Made by a program: the position numbers and the translations under genes
The notes under the pieces: model-generated
Databases searched by the model: none
What the model was told of the DNA's origin: nothing
Seen by the model: only the letters and a program-made list of their open reading frames with translations
Shown: positions 13,562 through 17,028 of the stretch, piece by piece
How the letters are laid out: every line of letters begins with the position of its first letter
Position numbering within the stretch: the first letter of the stretch is position 1
Source: Betaproteobacteria bacterium
Lineage (GTDB): Bacteria > Pseudomonadota > Gammaproteobacteria > Burkholderiales > SG8-39
Assembly: GCA_016867955.1 (NCBI GenBank)
Contig: VGIE01000010.1
Location: 1 to 17,028 of the forward strand
Reading direction: 5' to 3'
Length of the DNA stretch: 17,028 bases

Positions 13562-14509
13562 GTGGCGAAGATTCTCGTCCTCGGTGGCAGCGGTTTTATC
13601 GGCAGGCACATCGTGCAGGTGCTGGCGGACCGGCAGCATGAAGTCGTGGTACCGACGCGGCGCCGCGAGCGCGCCAAGCACCTCATCGTGCTGCCAGGGG
13701 TGGACGTGGTGGAAGCCGATATTCACGACCAGGCCGCACTCGTGCGCCTGCTGCGGGGCTGCGCCATGGTCATCAACCTGGTCGGCGTGCTGTCGAGCCG
13801 GCAAGGCATGCCCTACGGCCCCCAGTTCGCGCGGGCACATGTCGAGCTGCCGAAGAAACTCACCGCCGCCTGCCGCGAAGCCGGCGTCTCGCGGCTGCTG
13901 CACATGAGCGCGCTGAAAGCACGGCCGGATGGCGAGAGTGGTTACCTGCGCTCCAAGGGCGATGGCGAAGCGTGGGTGCTGGCGCAGCAGAAGGAGCTCG
14001 CCGTCACGGTGTTTCGCCCGTCGGTCGTGTTCGGCCCCGGAGACAGCTTCCTCAACATGTTCGCCTCCCTGCAACGCTGGCTGCCGGTGCTGGTGCTCGG
14101 CTGCGCCGATGCGCGCTTTCAGCCGGTCTATGTCGACGACGTCGCGCGCTGTTTCGTGGCAGCACTGTTCGACCGTTCGACCTACGGAAAGGCCTACGAC
14201 CTGGTCGGCCCGACGGCGTACACGCTGCGCGAGCTCGTGCGCCTGGCCGGGCGCGAGAGCGGCCATCCGCGCTGGATATTCCCGCTGTCGCGGCAGCTGT
14301 CCTTTCTGCAGGCCTGGTTCATGGAGGCGGTGCCCGGCGTGCCGCTGTCGCGCGACAGCTTCCGCTCGATGCAGGTCGACAACGTGTCGCCGGCGAAGCT
14401 GCCCTTCGGCATCGCGCCGACGCCGATCGAGGCCGTCGCGCCGGGCTGGTTGCGCAATGCCGGTCCGCGCGCCCGCTACGCGTCGTTCCGCGTCAACGCC
14501 GGACGCTGA
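13562..14509 (+). CDS. NDUFA9-like NAD(P)-binding epimerase/dehydratase family protein
   Basis: A 315-residue extended SDR protein. The Rossmann loop GGSGFIG is at residues 8-14, INLVGVLSS follows as the fourth-strand motif, and Tyr128-x3-Lys132 (YLRSK) and FRPSVVFGPGDSF are typical of atypical/extended SDRs. The closest family in memory is the complex I NDUFA9-like group, which binds NADPH and often has a structural or quinone-biosynthesis role in place of catalysis. Bacterial copies are usually encoded apart from the nuo operon, as here. The start is GTG with an AGGA site five bases upstream. It sits after the transglycosylase gene and 55 bp before the first of two glutathione transferases. 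A 36-bp copy of its own 5' end lies 154 bp upstream. Confidence 0.88.
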   Translation: MAKILVLGGSGFIGRHIVQVLADRQHEVVVPTRRRERAKHLIVLPGVDVVEADIHDQAALVRLLRGCAMVINLVGVLSSRQGMPYGPQFARAHVELPKKLTAACREAGVSRLLHMSALKARPDGESGYLRSKGDGEAWVLAQQKELAVTVFRPSVVFGPGDSFLNMFASLQRWLPVLVLGCADARFQPVYVDDVARCFVAALFDRSTYGKAYDLVGPTAYTLRELVRLAGRESGHPRWIFPLSRQLSFLQAWFMEAVPGVPLSRDSFRSMQVDNVSPAKLPFGIAPTPIEAVAPGWLRNAGPRARYASFRVNAGR

Positions 14510-14564
14510 GTCCTGGATACGCGATCGGCGGCAACGCCGCCCCCGGAAAGGCCGATCCCTCCAC

Positions 14565-15233
14565 ATGCTGACCCTCGTCATTGACAACAAGGCCTACTCC
14601 TCGTGGTCGCTGCGGCCCTGGGTGTTCCTGAGGCATCACGGCATCGCCCTTACCGAAGTCCGTGTGCCGCTCTACGTGGGCGACTACAAGGCGCGCATCG
14701 CCGCGTATTCGGCGGCGGCCAGGGTGCCGGTGCTGGTGGACGGCGAGATCACGGTATGGGAGTCGCTCGCCATCCTGGAATACCTCTGCGAGCGCGTTCC
14801 GGCGGCTCGAGGCTGGCCGGCCGATGCCGCGGCGCGCGCGCATGCGCGCGCCATCAGCGCCGAAATGCACTCCGGCTTCCCGAGCCTGCGCCAGCACCTG
14901 TCGATGAATATGCGCAAGGTCTATACCTGGCGCGAGTGGCCGCCGGAGGTGGTGATGGACATCGCGCGCGTCGAGTCGAGCTGGGCCGAATGCCGGCGCA
15001 GCTTTGCCGGTGCCGGCAGCGGCAACGCAGGCCCTTTCCTGTTCGGCGCGTTCACTGCGGCCGATGCGATGTATTCGCCGGTGGTGTGGCGCCTGCACGG
15101 CTACTCGGCGCCCGTCAGCGCAGCGACGCGCGCCTATCTCGACGCCATGCTGGCGCTGCCGGCGATGCGCGAGTGGCAGGCCGGCGCGCAGGCCGAGGCC
15201 GAGGTGCTCGCGCAGTTTGAGCGTGAAACCTAG
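14565..15233 (+). CDS. Glutathione S-transferase, tandem copy 1
   Basis: A 222-residue GST. The thioredoxin-like domain starts LVIDNKAYSSWSLRPWVFLR, with the Ser-rich active-site stretch (SSWS) typical of the zeta-like/YfcF-type group. Next come AARVPVLVDGEI with the cis-Pro after Val, and VWESLAILEYLCE with the ES pair that binds glutathione. The C-terminal helical domain contains EMHSGFPSLRQHLSMNMR and LFGAFTAADAMYSPVVWRL with the capping-box Asp. The start ATG follows directly before the conserved first strand; its ribosome binding site is weak. It lies 55 bp after the epimerase and 26 bp before a second GST with the same motif series, so the two arose by tandem duplication. The substrate is unknown. 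Confidence 0.92.
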   Translation: MLTLVIDNKAYSSWSLRPWVFLRHHGIALTEVRVPLYVGDYKARIAAYSAAARVPVLVDGEITVWESLAILEYLCERVPAARGWPADAAARAHARAISAEMHSGFPSLRQHLSMNMRKVYTWREWPPEVVMDIARVESSWAECRRSFAGAGSGNAGPFLFGAFTAADAMYSPVVWRLHGYSAPVSAATRAYLDAMLALPAMREWQAGAQAEAEVLAQFERET

Positions 15234-15259
15234 ACACATGTTGCTGAGAGGACGCCGCC

Positions 15260-15934
15260 ATGCCCAAGTTCGAACTGGTCATCGCCAACAAGAACTACTC
15301 CTCATGGTCCATGCGCGCCTGGGTGCTGCTGCGCCAGGCCGGCATTCCGTTCGAGGAAATCCTGCTCGCGTTCGATCAGGACGTGAACGTCATCGGCATC
15401 GAACGGTATTCGGCGGCCGGCAAGGTGCCGGTGCTGCTGGTGGACGGTCAGGCCGTGTGGGACACGCTGGCCATTGCCGAGACCGTGGCCGAGCTGTTCC
15501 CGGACCGGCAGTTGTGGCCGCAGGACCCGGCTGCGCGGCGTCTGGCGCGCTCGGCCTGCGCCGAGATGCACTCGGGCTTCCAGAACCTGCGCAGCTGCAT
15601 GCCCATGAACATCCGTGCCGCGCTTCCCGGCGTGGGCATGAATGCCGACGTGCAGCGCGATATCGACCGCATCGTGGCGTTGTGGCGCCAGTGCTTCGAG
15701 TGCCGCGCCGGGCTCGGCACCGGCGGCGCGCTGCTGTTCGGCACCTTCACCATTGCCGACGCCTTTTTCGCACCGGTCGCGATGCGGTTCACCACTCACG
15801 CCGTGGCGCTGCCGCCCGATGCCCAGGGATATGTCTCTTCGCTGCGCGCGCTCCCCGCGGTGCAGGTATGGGTGGCCGAGGCGCGCCGCGATACCCGTTT
15901 CGTCGCCGGCGACGAGCCCTACGCCCGAAAATGA
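15260..15934 (+). CDS. Glutathione S-transferase, tandem copy 2
   Basis: A 224-residue paralogue of the gene just upstream. It shares NKxYSSWSxRxWV, YSAAxKVPVL, WDTLAIAETVAE, AEMHSGFQNLR, PMNIR and LFGTFTIADAFFAPVAMRF in the same order. The acidic residue that contacts glutathione is Asp in WDTLAI, where the other copy has the ES pair. This change is common in some GSTs but may alter glutathione affinity. GAGAGGA seven bases before the ATG is a good ribosome binding site. It is 26 bp downstream of copy 1, probably co-transcribed, and 130 bp upstream of cca. Confidence 0.92.
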   Translation: MPKFELVIANKNYSSWSMRAWVLLRQAGIPFEEILLAFDQDVNVIGIERYSAAGKVPVLLVDGQAVWDTLAIAETVAELFPDRQLWPQDPAARRLARSACAEMHSGFQNLRSCMPMNIRAALPGVGMNADVQRDIDRIVALWRQCFECRAGLGTGGALLFGTFTIADAFFAPVAMRFTTHAVALPPDAQGYVSSLRALPAVQVWVAEARRDTRFVAGDEPYARK

Positions 15935-15953
15935 ACGGCCGCGCAGCCAGTTT

Positions 15954-16064
15954 CGCGGACCCGCGCGTGGAGCGGTGCGCAGTAAAGCGCGCCCGCGCGA
16001 GCTCCCTTGTGCGTGAGAGCGGACCCACGCGTCGACCCGCGCGCGAAGCGGCGGACCCGCGCGC
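15954..16064 (+). repeat. Short direct repeats (GCGGACCCGCGCG-like) before cca
   Basis: Four copies of a roughly 13-base motif begin near 15955, 16019, 16032 and 16051. Two are identical (GCGGACCCGCGCG) and two differ by one or two bases. They are irregularly spaced, and the last abuts the cca ATG where a ribosome binding site would be expected. The GC content makes chance similarity more likely than usual, but the shared GGACCC core is not simple GC alternation. Confidence 0.5.
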
Positions 16065-17028
16065 ATGAAAAGCTACGTCGTCGGTGGCGCGGTGCGCGAC
16101 GAGCTGCTCGGCCTGCCGGTGCGGGACCGCGACCATGTCGTGGTGGGCAGCACCCCCGAGGAGATGGTGCGCCTCGGCTACCATCCGGTGGGTCGCGACT
16201 TCCCGGTCTTCCTGCACCCGGTCACGCACGAGGAGTATGCGCTCGCGCGCACTGAGCGCAACACTGCGCGCGGCTACCGCGGCTTCACCATCTATGCCGC
16301 GCCCGACGTCACGCTGGAGGACGACCTGGTGCGCCGCGACCTCACCATCAATGCCATGGCGCGCGAGGATGACGGCGGGCTGATCGACCCCTTCAACGGC
16401 GCGCGCGACCTGCGTGAAGGCATTCTGCGCCATGTCAGCCCTGCGTTCGTCGAGGACCCGGTGCGCATCCTGCGCGTGGCGCGATTTGCGGCGCGCTTCG
16501 TTTTCGCCATCGCTCCCGAGACCCTGGCGCTGATGCGCCGCATGGTCGCGGACGGCGAGGCCGACGCGCTGGTGGCCGAGCGCGTGTGGCAGGAATTTTC
16601 CCAGGGCCTGATGGAGCGCGAGCCCGAGCGCATGTTCCATGCACTGGCCGCCTGCGGACTGCTGGCGCGCCTGCTCCCAGAACTCGACCTCGTGTTCGAT
16701 GCGACGGGCGAACTGCCGCAGAACGCCGCGACGCGCCGCATCATGGGCGGCTTGCGCCATGCGGTGCGCGAGCGGGCGCCCCTGGAGGCGCGCTTCGCGC
16801 TGCTGGCGCTGGAACTGAAATCGAAGCCTGACGATCCCAGACCGCACGGACCCGAGGACATGCAGGCCATCGCCGAGCGCGTGCGCGCGCCCACCGAATG
16901 CCGAGACGCTGCCATGCTCGCGGCACGCCACGCGCACGAGGTGCCGGGCATCGTCGAGGCAACGCCCGAGGCGCGGCTCGCGCTCCTCGAGGCGGGTGAT
17001 GCCTTCCGCCGGCCCGGGCGACTGCGCG
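16065..17028 (+). CDS. cca: CCA-adding tRNA nucleotidyltransferase, 3' end cut by window
   Basis: This enzyme adds or repairs the 3'-CCA of tRNAs using CTP and ATP, without a template. The 321 visible codons are the catalytic core of class II Cca. They hold GGAVRD at 7-12, the metal carboxylates Asp21 and Asp23 in RDRDHVVVG, and DFPVFLHPVTHEEYALARTER (neck region). They also show EDDLVRRDLTINAMA, the EDPVRILRVARFAARF signature and ERVWQEF. Full bacterial enzymes of this type are about 410 residues, many with an HD domain whose end lies beyond the window. The ATG is fixed by the conserved N-terminus (MKSYVVGGAVRD); no ribosome binding site is visible because a repeat copy occupies that position. 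It follows the second GST by 130 bp. Confidence 0.95.
   Translation, partial: MKSYVVGGAVRDELLGLPVRDRDHVVVGSTPEEMVRLGYHPVGRDFPVFLHPVTHEEYALARTERNTARGYRGFTIYAAPDVTLEDDLVRRDLTINAMAREDDGGLIDPFNGARDLREGILRHVSPAFVEDPVRILRVARFAARFVFAIAPETLALMRRMVADGEADALVAERVWQEFSQGLMEREPERMFHALAACGLLARLLPELDLVFDATGELPQNAATRRIMGGLRHAVRERAPLEARFALLALELKSKPDDPRPHGPEDMQAIAERVRAPTECRDAAMLAARHAHEVPGIVEATPEARLALLEAGDAFRRPGRLR

Overview
The window is GC-rich throughout, densely coded and free of rRNA or tRNA genes that I could recognise. Gene families and order point to a betaproteobacterium, probably Burkholderiales or Rhodocyclales: a biosynthetic IlvA with two ACT domains, and a run of fau / soluble lytic transglycosylase / complex I NDUFA9-like epimerase / glutathione transferase / cca. 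This assignment is an inference from protein character and synteny, not from a marker gene. I see no CRISPR array, phage or transposase gene.

Left block (1-5346, + strand) is a compact, probably co-transcribed set. It holds a SnoaL/NTF2-like protein cut by the window edge, a small DUF1289 Cys-motif protein, a short-chain dehydrogenase, an RraA/HMG-aldolase-type protein (4-bp stop/start overlap), a secreted iron(III)-type ABC substrate-binding protein with no permease or ATPase beside it, a VOC metalloenzyme, an SCP2-type thiolase and a DUF35 Zn-ribbon/OB-fold partner (8-bp overlap). It looks like a catabolic operon that oxidises, cleaves and thiolyses an imported, oxygenated carboxylic or aromatic compound. 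The substrate cannot be read from the sequence. The thiolase frame is cut by one in-frame TAA.

Middle block (5389-8199): a convergent yqaA membrane-protein gene on the - strand, then ilvA and a class I O-methyltransferase on +. The methyltransferase is split by a +1 frameshift in a run of six G. With the thiolase stop, this gives two single-event lesions in otherwise well-conserved frames, so either recent decay or consensus errors.

Gene-free stretch (8200-8911): about 0.7 kb with the look of a decayed intergenic repeat. It has related arms in inverted orientation near both ends, an AT-rich island with a 15-bp palindrome, and GC-rich hairpins. No protein in it is convincing.

Right block (8912-17028): on the - strand, a haem-oxygenase-like diiron (CADD/PqqC-type) protein behind a glutathione transferase, then 5-formyl-THF cyclo-ligase. 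On the + strand, divergent by only about 30 bp, come the soluble lytic transglycosylase, the NDUFA9-like epimerase, two tandem glutathione transferases and the 5' three quarters of cca. The 335-bp gap before the epimerase carries a second copy of that gene's first 12 codons, followed by hairpins. This reads as a 50-codon open frame stopping one base before the epimerase start. It is the most unusual non-coding structure in the window.
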